Of a DNA stretch of 64,000 nucleotides, positions 24,627 through 34,458 are shown piece by piece; within the stretch, counting starts at the first letter, position 1; the number at the start of each line of letters is the position of its first letter. The notes under the pieces were generated by a model. The model did not search any database. It saw nothing but the letters and a program-made list of their open reading frames with translations, and was not told the DNA's origin. Made by a program: the position numbers and the translations under genes. Source of the DNA: Fulvimarina uroteuthidis (GTDB lineage: Bacteria; Pseudomonadota; Alphaproteobacteria; Rhizobiales; Rhizobiaceae); the NCBI RefSeq assembly GCF_034321785.1, contig NZ_JAXLPB010000004.1, positions 1 through 64,000 of the forward strand. The letters run 5' to 3'.

Positions 24627-27047
24627 ATGAAAACGAAAATTCTCGGTATCATCGTTGCGTTCTTCATGATCATCGGCGCCATCGTCGCCGGTTACTGGGA
24701 TATGCTTGGCAGCGAACGGGCGGGCCTGAAGACGATCGCCCAAAAAGCGCTCGACCGCTTCTCCGCATCCGACGAACGGACCGCCGAGGATCCGGCAGGC
24801 ATTGCAGGCGAGGAACGTCCCTCGGCCGTCGCGCCGACGGACGTGCAAGAGCGAGCCGGGAAGGCAGAACCGGCCGCTTCGGCAGGCGGAGGCACGCTTG
24901 CAACGACCGATGCGGCGGCCCCTGCCGAATCGGAGGGCGATGCGCCGTCCAAGGCCGGCGCGGACGGCGCGGCCGCGCCCACGGATGCTGTGGACGAGAA
25001 CCCGGCGCCCGCCGACCCGCCCGCTTCGCCGGACACCGGCAAGGCACCGGAGAACGGTTCGGACGAGGCGCGCCGGACCACAGCGAACGAGCCAGCCGCA
25101 TCGACGCCAGCTCCATCGCCGTCGGCCGAGCGAACGCAACCGGCCGAAGCGGGCCTCGCAGGCGAGACCCCGTCGAACCCGTCTTCGTCCGACGACCGGA
25201 TGGCGCCCACCGATCCGGCTGCCGAGACGAGCCCGGCAGCGTCATCGCCCCCGTCCGATCGATCCGACGCGCCGCCACCCGTCGACGCGCTGCGCTTCGA
25301 CGTGTTGCGCGTCGAGCCGGACGGCTCGATGGTGGTTGCCGGAAACGGCCCGGCGAACACGACGATCTTTCTGGAGGATTCCGGCGAACGCATCGGCTCC
25401 GACACATCGAGCGCGGCCGGCGATTTCGTGGTGATCCTGGCGGAAGGGCTTTCTGTCGGGCCGCATGCGATCAAGCTCGTCGCCGAGAGCGCGGACGGCA
25501 CGCGGACGGTTTCGGCGGAGACCGCCATCATCGACGTGCCGGACCGGGGAGAGGAGGAACAACTGCTCGCCCTCGTCGAGACCCCGGACCGGCCGTCGCG
25601 ACTGATCGAGATTCCGGCGACGGACGCGGGCGGCACGCCAAGCTCGCGCCCGGGCGCCCCGTCGGACGCCGCCGGATCCGAAGGCGAAGTCTCGCGGCCT
25701 TCCGAAGCCGGATCAAGCGGCACGGCGACCGACACCGCCGGATCGCAGCCGAGCACCGGTGCGCCCGCCTCCGCGAACGCCGAGAGTGGCGGGAGGCCGT
25801 CCTCGAGCGAAGGTTCGGACACGGTTCTCCTTCCGCGCGCCCCCTCCTCGACCCCGGCGGCAGCGCCTGCGGCGGACGCGACGACCTTGCGCGTCGAAGC
25901 CATCGAGATCGAGGGGGACCGCATCTTCATCGCCGGGGCCGCACCCGCGGGAGCGGGCATCCGCATCTATCTCGACAACGAACCCCTCGCCGACGCACGG
26001 GCGGACGGCGCCGGCCGGTTCCTGATCGAGGCGCGGAGCGACATCGCGGTCGGCGAACATACGGTCCGGGTCGATCAGCTCGGACGGGACGGCGCCGTCT
26101 CCTCCCGGGTGGCCGTGCCTTTCCTGAGACCCGATACGGGCTCCATGTCGGCGATCTCCCCATCGCTGGATCTGCCGGAGGACGGCGGCGAAACCGAAGG
26201 CGACGAGACGTCCGGTTCGGTAGCGGACAATGCTGGCAGCGGATCGCAGTCGTCGGTCGCCGATGCGGGCGCCTCCGCCTCGACCGGGAAGATTCGGACG
26301 GCCAGGCCAGCGACCGGCACTGAGACGGCCTCGTCGCCGGCCGGCTCCGTTCGCGACGATGTTTCGGACGCAGAAGGAAACAATACGGGCGCGAACGCGG
26401 CCGGCGATCGGATCGCCGATACGGGCGCGAACGACGCGGTATCGGCAGCTGAAACGGAACCTACGCTGTCGGGCGACGCCCCGGCGCAAGGCTCGCTCGA
26501 CACACGGTCCGAGCAAGATCCCGCAGCCGCGAACGGCTCCCCGCCGCGCGATGGTCCGGCCATCGACAGCGCCGGACCGGTCGAGAGCGAAGGCCGGACC
26601 GCGCCGAACGAAGCCGCCGGGAGCACGCCTTCCAGCGCCCGGAGCCTGGCCGCAACGGAGACCGGAGCCGGCGCTTCCGGGACCGCCGGCACCACCGGGC
26701 CTTCATCGTCGTTGGACGACCGTGCAAGCCAAATTCGCGACGACGGCGCGCCGTCGGCATCGTCCGAAACCGCGAGCGCGGATCGGCGCGATGCATCCGT
26801 GCCAACCCGCCTCCAGGCGCCGCTGCGGGGACGCGAGGGCCGCGTTCTCATTCGCAAGGGCGACACGCTGTGGCGGATATCGCGCGAGACTTACGGCCGA
26901 GGCACGCGCTACACGGTGATCTATCTCGCCAATGGCGACCAGATCCGCGACCCCGACCGGATCTATCCCGGGCAGATCTTCCGCATGCCCTCCAAGTCGC
27001 GGGTCGAGGCCCTGGAATCGTCCGCGGAGGAAGCGACTTCGCGCTGA
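24627..27047 (+). CDS. Membrane-anchored LysM protein with two Ig-like domains and long acidic linkers
   Basis: This 806-residue protein has one N-terminal membrane segment (about 5-23) and then long Ala/Pro/Asp/Glu-rich disordered stretches. Two similar beta-sandwich-like units (about 219-305 and 420-505) share the pattern V-x-x-DG...G-x-ANTTIFLED / PAGAGIRIYLDNE and look like bacterial Ig-like domains. A C-terminal LysM domain (about 738-790, KGDTLWRISRETYG...YPGQIF) should bind peptidoglycan. It probably spans from the inner membrane to the wall. The ATG follows an AT-rich leader. It belongs to the known LysM/Ig-like architecture of Hyphomicrobiales, but its exact role is not known. Confidence 0.88.
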   Translation: MKTKILGIIVAFFMIIGAIVAGYWDMLGSERAGLKTIAQKALDRFSASDERTAEDPAGIAGEERPSAVAPTDVQERAGKAEPAASAGGGTLATTDAAAPAESEGDAPSKAGADGAAAPTDAVDENPAPADPPASPDTGKAPENGSDEARRTTANEPAASTPAPSPSAERTQPAEAGLAGETPSNPSSSDDRMAPTDPAAETSPAASSPPSDRSDAPPPVDALRFDVLRVEPDGSMVVAGNGPANTTIFLEDSGERIGSDTSSAAGDFVVILAEGLSVGPHAIKLVAESADGTRTVSAETAIIDVPDRGEEEQLLALVETPDRPSRLIEIPATDAGGTPSSRPGAPSDAAGSEGEVSRPSEAGSSGTATDTAGSQPSTGAPASANAESGGRPSSSEGSDTVLLPRAPSSTPAAAPAADATTLRVEAIEIEGDRIFIAGAAPAGAGIRIYLDNEPLADARADGAGRFLIEARSDIAVGEHTVRVDQLGRDGAVSSRVAVPFLRPDTGSMSAISPSLDLPEDGGETEGDETSGSVADNAGSGSQSSVADAGASASTGKIRTARPATGTETASSPAGSVRDDVSDAEGNNTGANAAGDRIADTGANDAVSAAETEPTLSGDAPAQGSLDTRSEQDPAAANGSPPRDGPAIDSAGPVESEGRTAPNEAAGSTPSSARSLAATETGAGASGTAGTTGPSSSLDDRASQIRDDGAPSASSETASADRRDASVPTRLQAPLRGREGRVLIRKGDTLWRISRETYGRGTRYTVIYLANGDQIRDPDRIYPGQIFRMPSKSRVEALESSAEEATSR

Positions 27048-27218
27048 TCGCCATCCCGCGTGCAAACGGCCACCAGGGCGGTCGACGTCCCTTGAATTCG
27101 GTCTCTGCCCTGGCGACAGCCTACCGGACGCGGCGGATTTGCGCCTTTGCGCCGATTCCCGAACATGCGATAGACGCCCTGTTCGCCTTTCCCCGACAAT
27201 CAGAGATCGAGCAGCCGA

Positions 27219-29108
27219 TTGCCCCCTGAAACACGGACAGTCTCCGGCGATCGCGGAGCGACGCTGTCGACCATCAAGAATCTCTGGCCGTACATGTGGC
27301 CGGACGACCGTCCCGACCTGAAACGTCGCGTCGTCGTCGCCGGCCTGTTTCTCGTGGCCGCCAAGCTCCTGACGGTCGGCGTTCCCTATTTCTACAAATG
27401 GGCGACCGACGCCCTCGACGGGACCAATTCGGCGCATGACTGGTTGCCGATCATCCTTGCCGGCGCCGTCACGCTTGTGGTCGCCTACAATGTCGCGCGG
27501 GTCATCGCGGTCGGCCTCAACCAGGCGCGGGACGCCCTGTTCGCCAGCGTCGGGCAATATGCGGTGCGACGCCTCGCCTACCGCACCTTCGTCCACATGC
27601 ACCGCCTGTCGCTGCGCTTCCATCTGGAGCGGCGCACGGGCGGCCTGTCCCGCATCATCGACCGGGGCACCAAGGGCATCGAGGCGATCGTGCGCTATAC
27701 GATCCTCAATACGATCCCGACGATCCTGGAATTCGCCCTCGTCGCCCTGATCTTCGGCTTCACCTACGGCACGGCCTACATCGCCATCATCGCGGCGACG
27801 ATCGGCCTCTACGCCTGGTTCACCATCAAGGCGAGTGACTGGCGCATCGCCATTCGCCGGGCGATGAACGATTCCGATACCGAAGCCAGCACCAAGGCGA
27901 TCGATTCGCTCCTGAACTTCGAGACGGTCAAATATTTCGGCAACGAGGAGATGGAAGCCCGTCGTTTCGACGAATCCATGGCGCGTTACGAGGTCGCCGC
28001 GACCCGCATCTGGACCTCGCTCGGCTGGCTGAACTTCGGCCAGGGGGTCATCTTCGGGGTCGGCATGGGCGCGGTCATGGTCCTGTCGGCGCTCGAGGTG
28101 CGCGCCGGCACCCAGACGCTCGGCGACTTCGTCTTCATCAACGCCATGCTGATGCAGCTTTCGATTCCGCTGAACTTCATCGGCTCGATCTATCGCGAGA
28201 TCCGCCAGGGCCTGACCGATATCGAGGCGATGTTCGATCTCCTGTCCGTCTCGGCCGAAGTCGAGGACAGGCCCGGCGCGCAGCCCCTCACGGTGACGCA
28301 GGGGACGATCCGCTTCGAGGATGTCCGGTTCGGCTACGATCCCGACCGCCAGATTCTGAAGGGCATTTCCTTCGAAGTGCCGGCGGGCCGGTCCATCGCC
28401 ATTGTCGGCCCGTCCGGCGCGGGGAAATCCACCATCTCCCGGCTCCTGTTCCGCTTCTACGATGTGGGTTCGGGCCGCATCACGATCGATGGCCAGGACA
28501 TTTCCCGCGTGACGCAGAAGAGTGTCCGGTCGGTCATCGGCATCGTCCCGCAGGATACGGTCCTGTTCAACGACACCATCGCCTACAATATCCGCTACGG
28601 CCGCATCGATGCGAGCGAGGCCGAGGTCCAGCGGGCCGCGGACCTTGCCCAGATCGGCGATTTCATCAAATCGCTTCCGCACGGCTTCCAGTCGATGGTC
28701 GGCGAGCGCGGGCTCAAGCTGTCCGGCGGCGAGAAGCAGCGCGTCGCCGTCGCGCGCACCATCCTGAAGGCGCCGCCTATCCTGGTTCTCGACGAGGCGA
28801 CCAGCGCGCTCGACACCCACACCGAGAAGGACATCCAGTCCGCCCTCGACCTCGTATCGAAAAACCGAACGACGCTCACCATCGCCCATCGGCTGTCGAC
28901 CGTGATCTCGGCCGACGAGATCATCGTCCTGAAGGCGGGCGTCATCGTCGAGCGCGGCAGCCATGCCGATCTTCTCGGCCAGAACGGGCTCTATGCCGAG
29001 ATGTGGACGATGCAGCGCGAGGCGACGGAAGCCGAAGAGGCGCTCCGGCGCGCCCGAGAGGCCGATGCTCTCGGCGTGATCGAACGGAAACCCGCCCCGG
29101 CAAGGTGA
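27219..29108 (+). CDS. atmA: Atm1-type ABC exporter (fused permease and ATPase)
   Basis: This 629-residue half-transporter has an N-terminal membrane domain (six segments, about 35-330) and a C-terminal ATPase with GPSGAGKST (Walker A), LSGGEKQRVAVAR (signature) and ILVLDEATSALD (Walker B). The wording NLWPYMWPDDRPDLKRRVV near the start is typical of the Atm1/HMT1 heavy-metal group, which exports glutathione-linked sulfur or metal conjugates and supports iron-sulfur balance. Starts at TTG (27219), consistent with family length; no better ATG exists. Works as a homodimer in the inner membrane. Confidence 0.92.
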   Translation: MPPETRTVSGDRGATLSTIKNLWPYMWPDDRPDLKRRVVVAGLFLVAAKLLTVGVPYFYKWATDALDGTNSAHDWLPIILAGAVTLVVAYNVARVIAVGLNQARDALFASVGQYAVRRLAYRTFVHMHRLSLRFHLERRTGGLSRIIDRGTKGIEAIVRYTILNTIPTILEFALVALIFGFTYGTAYIAIIAATIGLYAWFTIKASDWRIAIRRAMNDSDTEASTKAIDSLLNFETVKYFGNEEMEARRFDESMARYEVAATRIWTSLGWLNFGQGVIFGVGMGAVMVLSALEVRAGTQTLGDFVFINAMLMQLSIPLNFIGSIYREIRQGLTDIEAMFDLLSVSAEVEDRPGAQPLTVTQGTIRFEDVRFGYDPDRQILKGISFEVPAGRSIAIVGPSGAGKSTISRLLFRFYDVGSGRITIDGQDISRVTQKSVRSVIGIVPQDTVLFNDTIAYNIRYGRIDASEAEVQRAADLAQIGDFIKSLPHGFQSMVGERGLKLSGGEKQRVAVARTILKAPPILVLDEATSALDTHTEKDIQSALDLVSKNRTTLTIAHRLSTVISADEIIVLKAGVIVERGSHADLLGQNGLYAEMWTMQREATEAEEALRRAREADALGVIERKPAPAR

Positions 29109-29266
29109 CGGCCATGCCTGCCCGGCGGCATGTCCGCTCCGCTCCCAAGCGTTGCGGCGGCGTGCCTGCCGGGTTATCGAGTGTTCGAACCCTTTTCGAG
29201 GAATCGACGCCGCGCCGAACCGATCGGCCGCTCTCGCCTTCGACCGCAGATGATCCATGGGAGGTC

Positions 29267-30592
29267 ATGAGACCCGTGCCGCAAAGGCTCAACAGTGCCG
29301 ACGCCGATTTCGAAACGCGCTTCCGTGCGCTTCTCGATGGGAAACGCGACGCATCGACCGATGTCAGCGACCGGGTCCGTGAGATCATCGCCGACGTGCG
29401 CGCGCGCGGCGACGACGCCCTCGTCGCACTGACGAAGGCGCTCGATTCGCTCGATGTCGCCGATGCGGGCGCGCTTCGGGTCGATCCGGCCGTGATCGCA
29501 CGCGCGTGGGACGAAGCCGATCCGGTGACGCGCGAGGCCCTGCAGACGGCGCACGACCGGATCACGTCGCACCACCGACGCCAGGTGCCGAAGGACGATC
29601 ACTACACGGACGGCATCGGGGTGGAACTGGGCAGCCGCTGGACTGCGGTCGAATCGGTCGGCCTCTACGTGCCCGGCGGCACGGCGAGCTATCCCTCCTC
29701 CGTCCTCATGAACGCGGTGCCGGCCAAGGTCGCCGGCGTGAAGCGCATCGTCATGGTGGCGCCGGCCAGACAGGGCATTCTCAACCCGCTCGTCCTGGCG
29801 GCGGCCCATCTGGCCGGCATCGACGAAATCTACACGATCGGCGGCGCGCAGGCCGTCGCGGCGCTCGCCTACGGCACGACGTCCATCGCCCCGGTCGTCA
29901 AGATCGTCGGCCCCGGCAACGCCTACGTCGCCGAAGCCAAGCGCCAGGTCTTCGGCCGCGTCGGGATCGACATGATCGCCGGCCCTTCGGAGATCCTCGT
30001 CATCGCCGATGCGGACAACGATCCGGCCTGGATCGCCGCCGACCTGTTGAGCCAGGCCGAGCACGACCCGTCCGCCCAGTCGATCCTCATCACCGAGAGC
30101 GAGGCTTTCGCCGACGCGGTGGAAACGGAAGTGGAGCGCCAGCTGCAAAGCCTGCCGCGCGTTGAGACGGCGCGGGCAAGCTGGCAGGATCATGGCGCGG
30201 TCATCACCGTGGGCTCCCTCGAAGACGAGGCGCCGGCCCTTACCGACAGGATCGCGCCCGAGCATCTCGAAATCGCGACCGAAGCGCCGGAAACCATCTC
30301 CGAGCGGATCTCGAACGCCGGCGCCATCTTCCTCGGCCGCCATACGCCGGAGGTCATCGGGGACTATGTCGGCGGCTCGAACCATGTCCTGCCGACATCG
30401 CGGTCGGCGCGGTTCTCGTCGGGCCTGTCGGTGCTCGACTTCGTCAAGCGGACGTCGATCCTCAAGCTCGGGCCCGAACAGCTCAAGGCGCTCGCGCCGG
30501 CGGCGATGGAACTGGCGCGGGTCGAAAGCCTCGACGCCCATGGCCGGTCGGTGGGCATACGCGTGAACCTTGCGGAGGCAAGAGAGCGATAA
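29267..30592 (+). CDS. hisD: Histidinol dehydrogenase
   Basis: This 441-residue enzyme does the last two oxidations of histidine biosynthesis (histidinol to histidine, NAD-dependent, zinc). Typical motifs include VGLYVPGGTASYPSSVLMN, GPGNAYVAEAKRQVFG, IAGPSEILVIAD, a HDP zinc site in QAEHDPSAQ and the C-terminal GGSNHVLPT. GGGAGG lies six bases before the ATG at 29267. It is tightly followed by UPF0262 (overlap of one base), as in other Hyphomicrobiales. Other his genes are not in the window. Confidence 0.96.
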   Translation: MRPVPQRLNSADADFETRFRALLDGKRDASTDVSDRVREIIADVRARGDDALVALTKALDSLDVADAGALRVDPAVIARAWDEADPVTREALQTAHDRITSHHRRQVPKDDHYTDGIGVELGSRWTAVESVGLYVPGGTASYPSSVLMNAVPAKVAGVKRIVMVAPARQGILNPLVLAAAHLAGIDEIYTIGGAQAVAALAYGTTSIAPVVKIVGPGNAYVAEAKRQVFGRVGIDMIAGPSEILVIADADNDPAWIAADLLSQAEHDPSAQSILITESEAFADAVETEVERQLQSLPRVETARASWQDHGAVITVGSLEDEAPALTDRIAPEHLEIATEAPETISERISNAGAIFLGRHTPEVIGDYVGGSNHVLPTSRSARFSSGLSVLDFVKRTSILKLGPEQLKALAPAAMELARVESLDAHGRSVGIRVNLAEARER

Positions 30593-31071
30593 TGGCAGAC
30601 GACACTTTCGGCCGGCTGATCGATATCGAACTCGATGAAAGCATCGGGCGCACCACGCCGGACATCGAGCACGAACGCAATGTCGCGATCTTCGATCTCA
30701 TCGAGGAGAACCGGTTCGACCCGGACGGGGCGCCGGACGGCGGCCGGTTCAGGCTCAAGCTCGCCATCGCCGACAAGCGTCTGGTGTTCGACATCCGCGA
30801 CGAAGGCGGTGAGAAGCTCGTCACGCACATCCTGTCCCTGACCCCGTTCCGAAGGGTGATCAAGGACTATTTCATGATCTGCGACAGCTATTACGAAGCC
30901 ATCCGGTCGTCGACGCCCCAGCAGATCGAGGCGATCGACATGGGGCGGCGGGGCATCCACAATGACGGGTCGGAGACCTTGATGGAGCGGCTGAAGGGCA
31001 AGATCGAGATCGACAAGGACACGGCACGCCGGCTGTTCACCCTGATCTGCGCCTTGCAGCGCCGGACCTGA
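30592..31071 (+). CDS. UPF0262 family protein
   Basis: This 159-residue protein matches UPF0262, a family of unknown function that in Hyphomicrobiales follows hisD. Marks are LxxIxLDESIGRxTPDIEHERxVAIFDLxEEN at the start and DYFxICDSYYEAIRSSTPxQIEAIDMGRRGxHNEGSE-like text in the middle. There are no membrane segments or signal peptide, so it is cytoplasmic. The first base is shared with the end of hisD, so translation is probably coupled. Confidence 0.9.
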   Translation: MADDTFGRLIDIELDESIGRTTPDIEHERNVAIFDLIEENRFDPDGAPDGGRFRLKLAIADKRLVFDIRDEGGEKLVTHILSLTPFRRVIKDYFMICDSYYEAIRSSTPQQIEAIDMGRRGIHNDGSETLMERLKGKIEIDKDTARRLFTLICALQRRT

Positions 31072-31143
31072 CGCGCCTGCGCTGCGCCCATTCCGGCAGG
31101 CTTCATGCACCGACCGTCACTCCATCGAGCCCGAGGCCGTAAT

Positions 31144-31581
31144 ATGGCGCAAGCCGATACACCTCGCATCACCTCCGTCCTGTTCATGTGCGGCATGAAT
31201 TCGATCCGTTCCCCCATGGCGGCGGCGCTGGCCGGCCGCATCCTGCCGCGCGGAACCTACATCGCCTCGGCAGGCGTCAGGGCAGGCGAGCGCGATCCGT
31301 TCGTCGATGCCGTGCTCGAGGAACACGGGCTGGATCTCGGCGGCCATCGCCCGCATCTCTTCGAGGAGCTCGAGGACGGCTATTTCGACCTCGTCATCAC
31401 CATGGCCCCGGAAGCCCATCACCTGGCGCTCGACACCATGGGCTCGACCTATTCCGACGTGGAATTCTGGCCGATGCCGGATCCCTCGCTCGCGACGGGA
31501 ACGCGCGCCCAGATCCTCGACGCCTATCGCGACCTCTACAAGCGCATCGAAGCCCGCCTCAAGGACCGGTTCGGCCAGTAG
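31144..31581 (+). CDS. Low-molecular-weight protein-tyrosine-phosphatase family protein
   Basis: This 145-residue protein has the P-loop C-x5-R-S as CGMNSIRS (Cys16, Arg22) and the general acid Asp113 in MPDPS, the full catalytic set of LMW protein-tyrosine phosphatases. Related arsenate reductases need a different Cys set that is not seen here, so phosphatase is favoured. It is the third gene of the hisD cluster, with 72 bases to UPF0262 and an ATG at 31144. Substrate is unknown. Confidence 0.9.
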   Translation: MAQADTPRITSVLFMCGMNSIRSPMAAALAGRILPRGTYIASAGVRAGERDPFVDAVLEEHGLDLGGHRPHLFEELEDGYFDLVITMAPEAHHLALDTMGSTYSDVEFWPMPDPSLATGTRAQILDAYRDLYKRIEARLKDRFGQ

Positions 31582-31583
31582 AC

Positions 31584-32417
31584 CTACCGGCTGGCATAGA
31601 GGCGGGACAGGACGATCGCCGCGCTCGTCGCGACGTTCAGGCTGTCGACCGACGGATCCATCGCGATCCGCAGCCCATCCATCCGCTCGAGAAGTTCGGC
31701 CGGCAGCCCGGTTCCCTCCGCCCCGACGAACAGGGCACAGGGACGTCCGCCACCAAGATCCTCGATCCGCATCGTGCCGCCCGGCGTCAGAGCGATCGGC
31801 CGGTAGCCGGCGGCGATGACGGCGGCAAGGATCTCGCCGGCGGTGCCGCCGCGGTGCCATCCCTGCGTCAGCACCGTTCCCACGGAGACCCGCAGGGCCT
31901 TTCGGTACAGCGGGTGGCAGGACGTCTCGTCCAGAAGCAGCCCGCCGACGCCGAAGGCGCGGGCGTTGCGGAAGAGTGCGCCGATATTGTCGTGGTTGGC
32001 GATGCCGATCGCGGCGAGGATCGGCGCGCCTTGCGCGAACGCGGCCGAAATCGCGGCCTCGCGCGTCGTCGCCCCGCCCGTGTCTTCGCCATGGGCAAGA
32101 ACGCCGCGATGCATGGGAAAGCCCGCGACCGCGTCGACGATGTCGCGACCGGCGACATAGACCGGACAATCGTGCGGGAGCTTCGCGAGCCGTCCGGCAA
32201 GGCCGGCCAGACGGTTCTGCAGGACGAGAAGCGCCGTCGGACGAAACCTGCGGCTGAGCGCCAGCTGGTCGAGAACCACCGTGCCCTCCGCGATGAAACC
32301 GTTCCGGCCCGTGAGATCGCGCTCGCGAATATCGCGAAACACGGCGATGCGCGGATCGTCCGGGTCGTCGATCGGAACGAATCGGTGGGCCGGTTCGGGT
32401 GCTATTGCTGAAGCCAT
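31584..32417 (-). CDS. SpoU/TrmH-family RNA 2'-O-methyltransferase
   Basis: This 277-residue protein has an N-terminal substrate-binding part and a SPOUT catalytic domain with the three SpoU motifs: NHDNIGALFRNA, FVGAEGTGLP and MDPSVDSLNVATSAAIVL. It should methylate a ribose of tRNA or rRNA using SAM, with the cofactor bound in the trefoil knot. Which RNA site is modified cannot be read from the sequence. It is convergent with the LMW phosphatase gene two bases away. Confidence 0.92.
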   Translation of the reverse strand: MASAIAPEPAHRFVPIDDPDDPRIAVFRDIRERDLTGRNGFIAEGTVVLDQLALSRRFRPTALLVLQNRLAGLAGRLAKLPHDCPVYVAGRDIVDAVAGFPMHRGVLAHGEDTGGATTREAAISAAFAQGAPILAAIGIANHDNIGALFRNARAFGVGGLLLDETSCHPLYRKALRVSVGTVLTQGWHRGGTAGEILAAVIAAGYRPIALTPGGTMRIEDLGGGRPCALFVGAEGTGLPAELLERMDGLRIAMDPSVDSLNVATSAAIVLSRLYASR

Positions 32418-32499
32418 GGGCGCATCTAGCGCAACCGCGCGCGACCACCAAGCCCGCTCGCCTGCCGCCGATCGCGCGGCGAGGTCCGCGCCGCGACGG

Positions 32500-33570
32500 T
32501 CAGGCGCTCAGGGCCTCGGCATGCGGATCGAACCGGCGCAGGCGCGCGCGTTCGCCCGCACGTCCCGATCCGGAACCGGCCGTGGCATCGAGGAAGATGT
32601 CCGCGCATCGCTGCCAGGTGAAATCGCGCGCGCGGGCGACGGCATCGGTGCGCGAGAGCGTCAGCGCCCGTCGGCAGGCCTCGCCGAGATCGCCGGACGC
32701 GATTCCGGCGCGAGACGATCCGAGCACGTCGATCGGCCCCGGCTCGCTGTAGGAGGCGAACGGCGTACCGCAGGCGATCGCCTCCAGAAGCACGATCCCG
32801 AACGTATCGGTCTTGGAGGGGAAGACGAAGACATCGGCGGACGCGTAATAGCGGGCCAGCGCCTCGCCGGTCTGCAGTCCGGCGAAATGGGCATGGGGAT
32901 AGCGCCGCATCAGATCGGCCATGATCGGCCCCTCGCCCACGACGAGCTTGGACCCTTCGAGGTCGAGATCCAGAAACGCCTCGATGTTCTTTTCCGGTGC
33001 AAGCCGCGACACGGTGAGATAGATCGGGCGCGGCAGATCGAGCGGCAGGGTGCGGCGCGGCCGGAAGACCGAGTGATCGACGCCGCGCGTCCAGGTCACG
33101 AGATTGCGGAAGCCGCGCGCTTCGAGCTGTTCCCGCATGGTCTCGGTCGGCACGAGGCAGGCGTCGCCGGCGCCGTGGAACCTGCGCAACCAGGCGTATG
33201 ACCAGCGCTCCGGCACCGGGGCGCGGGCCCGGAGATATTCGGGGAAGCGCGTGTGGAAGCTCGTCGTGAAGGGCAGGCCTCGCTTCAGGCAGGCCCGCCG
33301 CATCGCGCTTCCGATCGGACCTTCGGTGGCGATATGGACATTGGTCGGCTCGAAACGGTCGATGCGCTGTTCGGCGGCCGCGGTCGTCGCCAGCGAAAGC
33401 CGGATATCGGGATAGGTCGGGCAGGGAAAGGTCCGGAAATCCTTCGGCGAAAGGACGTCGGTCGCGTGACCCGAACGAACGAGTTCCGCCATCAGGTGGG
33501 ACAGGGTGCGAACCACGCCGTTAACCTGCGGTTCCCACGCATCGGTGGCAAACAGAAATCGTCCCATCAT
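32500..33570 (-). CDS. GT4-type glycosyltransferase, probable partner of PlcP (Agt-like)
   Basis: This 356-residue glycosyltransferase of the GT-B fold starts FATDAWEPQVNGVVRTL and has the C-terminal donor-binding pattern (KTDTFGIVLLEAIACGTP, E-x7-E type). Its ATG overlaps the stop of the PlcP-like gene by four bases (ATGA), so the two are co-translated. In marine and soil alphaproteobacteria such a plcP-agt pair makes diacylglycerol from phospholipids and turns it into glycolipids when phosphate is short (known for related bacteria, inferred here). Sugar donor is not determined. Confidence 0.85.
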   Translation of the reverse strand: MMGRFLFATDAWEPQVNGVVRTLSHLMAELVRSGHATDVLSPKDFRTFPCPTYPDIRLSLATTAAAEQRIDRFEPTNVHIATEGPIGSAMRRACLKRGLPFTTSFHTRFPEYLRARAPVPERWSYAWLRRFHGAGDACLVPTETMREQLEARGFRNLVTWTRGVDHSVFRPRRTLPLDLPRPIYLTVSRLAPEKNIEAFLDLDLEGSKLVVGEGPIMADLMRRYPHAHFAGLQTGEALARYYASADVFVFPSKTDTFGIVLLEAIACGTPFASYSEPGPIDVLGSSRAGIASGDLGEACRRALTLSRTDAVARARDFTWQRCADIFLDATAGSGSGRAGERARLRRFDPHAEALSA

Positions 33571-34403
33571 GCCGCCTCGTGCCGACGCCTGTCGGCCATC
33601 GACCGCGCCGCGGGCAGCCGATGGACCACCGTTTCGGCGTGCTCGTCGCGCAGCACGTCGGCCCACCGGATGAGTTCGAGCGTCCCGTCGAAATGCTCGC
33701 CGACGGCGGTGCAGCTTTCCACCCAGTCGCCGGTGTTGACGTATTCGACCCCGCGAAAGGTGGAGATTTCGGCGTGGTGGATGTGGCCGCAGATCACGCC
33801 CTCGCAACCCCGCCGCTTGGCCTCGAGCGCCAGCGCCTCCTCGAACGCGCCGATGAAGCTGACGGCGTTCTTCACCTTCAGCTTCGCCCAGGACGAAAAC
33901 GACCAGTACGGAAAGCCGAGCCTGCGGCGGACCTTGTTGAAGACGAGATTGAGCGCGATCGCCGCGTCGTAGGCCCAGTCGCCGAGATAGGCCAGAAGCC
34001 GGGCGTTCCTGACGACGATATCGAACTCGTCGCCGTGCATGACGAGAAACTTCCGCCCGTCGGCGGTCGTGTGGACATCGTTGCGGCGCACCTCGACGCC
34101 GCCGAAATGCTGGCCGGGAAATTCGCGCAGGAATTCGTCGTGGTTTCCCGGAACGTAGACGATTCGGGCCCCCTTGCGTGCCTTGCGCAGCAGCTTCTGG
34201 ACGACGTCGTTGTGGCTTTGCGGCCAGTGCCACATGCGCTTCAGGCGCCAGCCGTCGACGATGTCGCCGACGAGATAATAGGTCTCGGCGTCGTTGCGCT
34301 TCAGGAAGTCGAGGAACATGTCCGTCCTGGCCGCCTTGGATCCCAGGTGGAGATCGGAAACGAACAGGGTTCGAAATTGGCGAGGCTCGTTCGGTAGCGC
34401 CAT
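33567..34403 (-). CDS. plcP: Calcineurin-like phosphoesterase, probable phospholipase C PlcP
   Basis: This 278-residue metallophosphoesterase has complete metal ligands: DLHLG (Asp17, His19), GDIVDGW (Asp47), GNHDE (86-90), His123 in MHGDEFD and GHIHHAE at 206-212. By sequence it could be annotated as an LpxH-type UDP-diacylglucosamine pyrophosphatase, but the group adjacent to a GT4 glycosyltransferase is PlcP, a phospholipase C for lipid renovation (knowledge of Sinorhizobium). The ATG at 34403 has a GAAGG about 12 bases upstream. It is first in the operon, diverging from maeB. Confidence 0.78.
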   Translation of the reverse strand: MALPNEPRQFRTLFVSDLHLGSKAARTDMFLDFLKRNDAETYYLVGDIVDGWRLKRMWHWPQSHNDVVQKLLRKARKGARIVYVPGNHDEFLREFPGQHFGGVEVRRNDVHTTADGRKFLVMHGDEFDIVVRNARLLAYLGDWAYDAAIALNLVFNKVRRRLGFPYWSFSSWAKLKVKNAVSFIGAFEEALALEAKRRGCEGVICGHIHHAEISTFRGVEYVNTGDWVESCTAVGEHFDGTLELIRWADVLRDEHAETVVHRLPAARSMADRRRHEAA

Positions 34404-34458
34404 GTCGCGTGTGACCTTCTTCGTACAACCGAGACACGCAACTCCTTCTGCCTGTTCG

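Noticed and set aside
33567..34403. Annotation as LpxH UDP-2,3-diacylglucosamine hydrolase
   Set aside because: The fold fits, but the adjacent GT4 glycosyltransferase and the protein length favour PlcP. It is kept as an alternative only.
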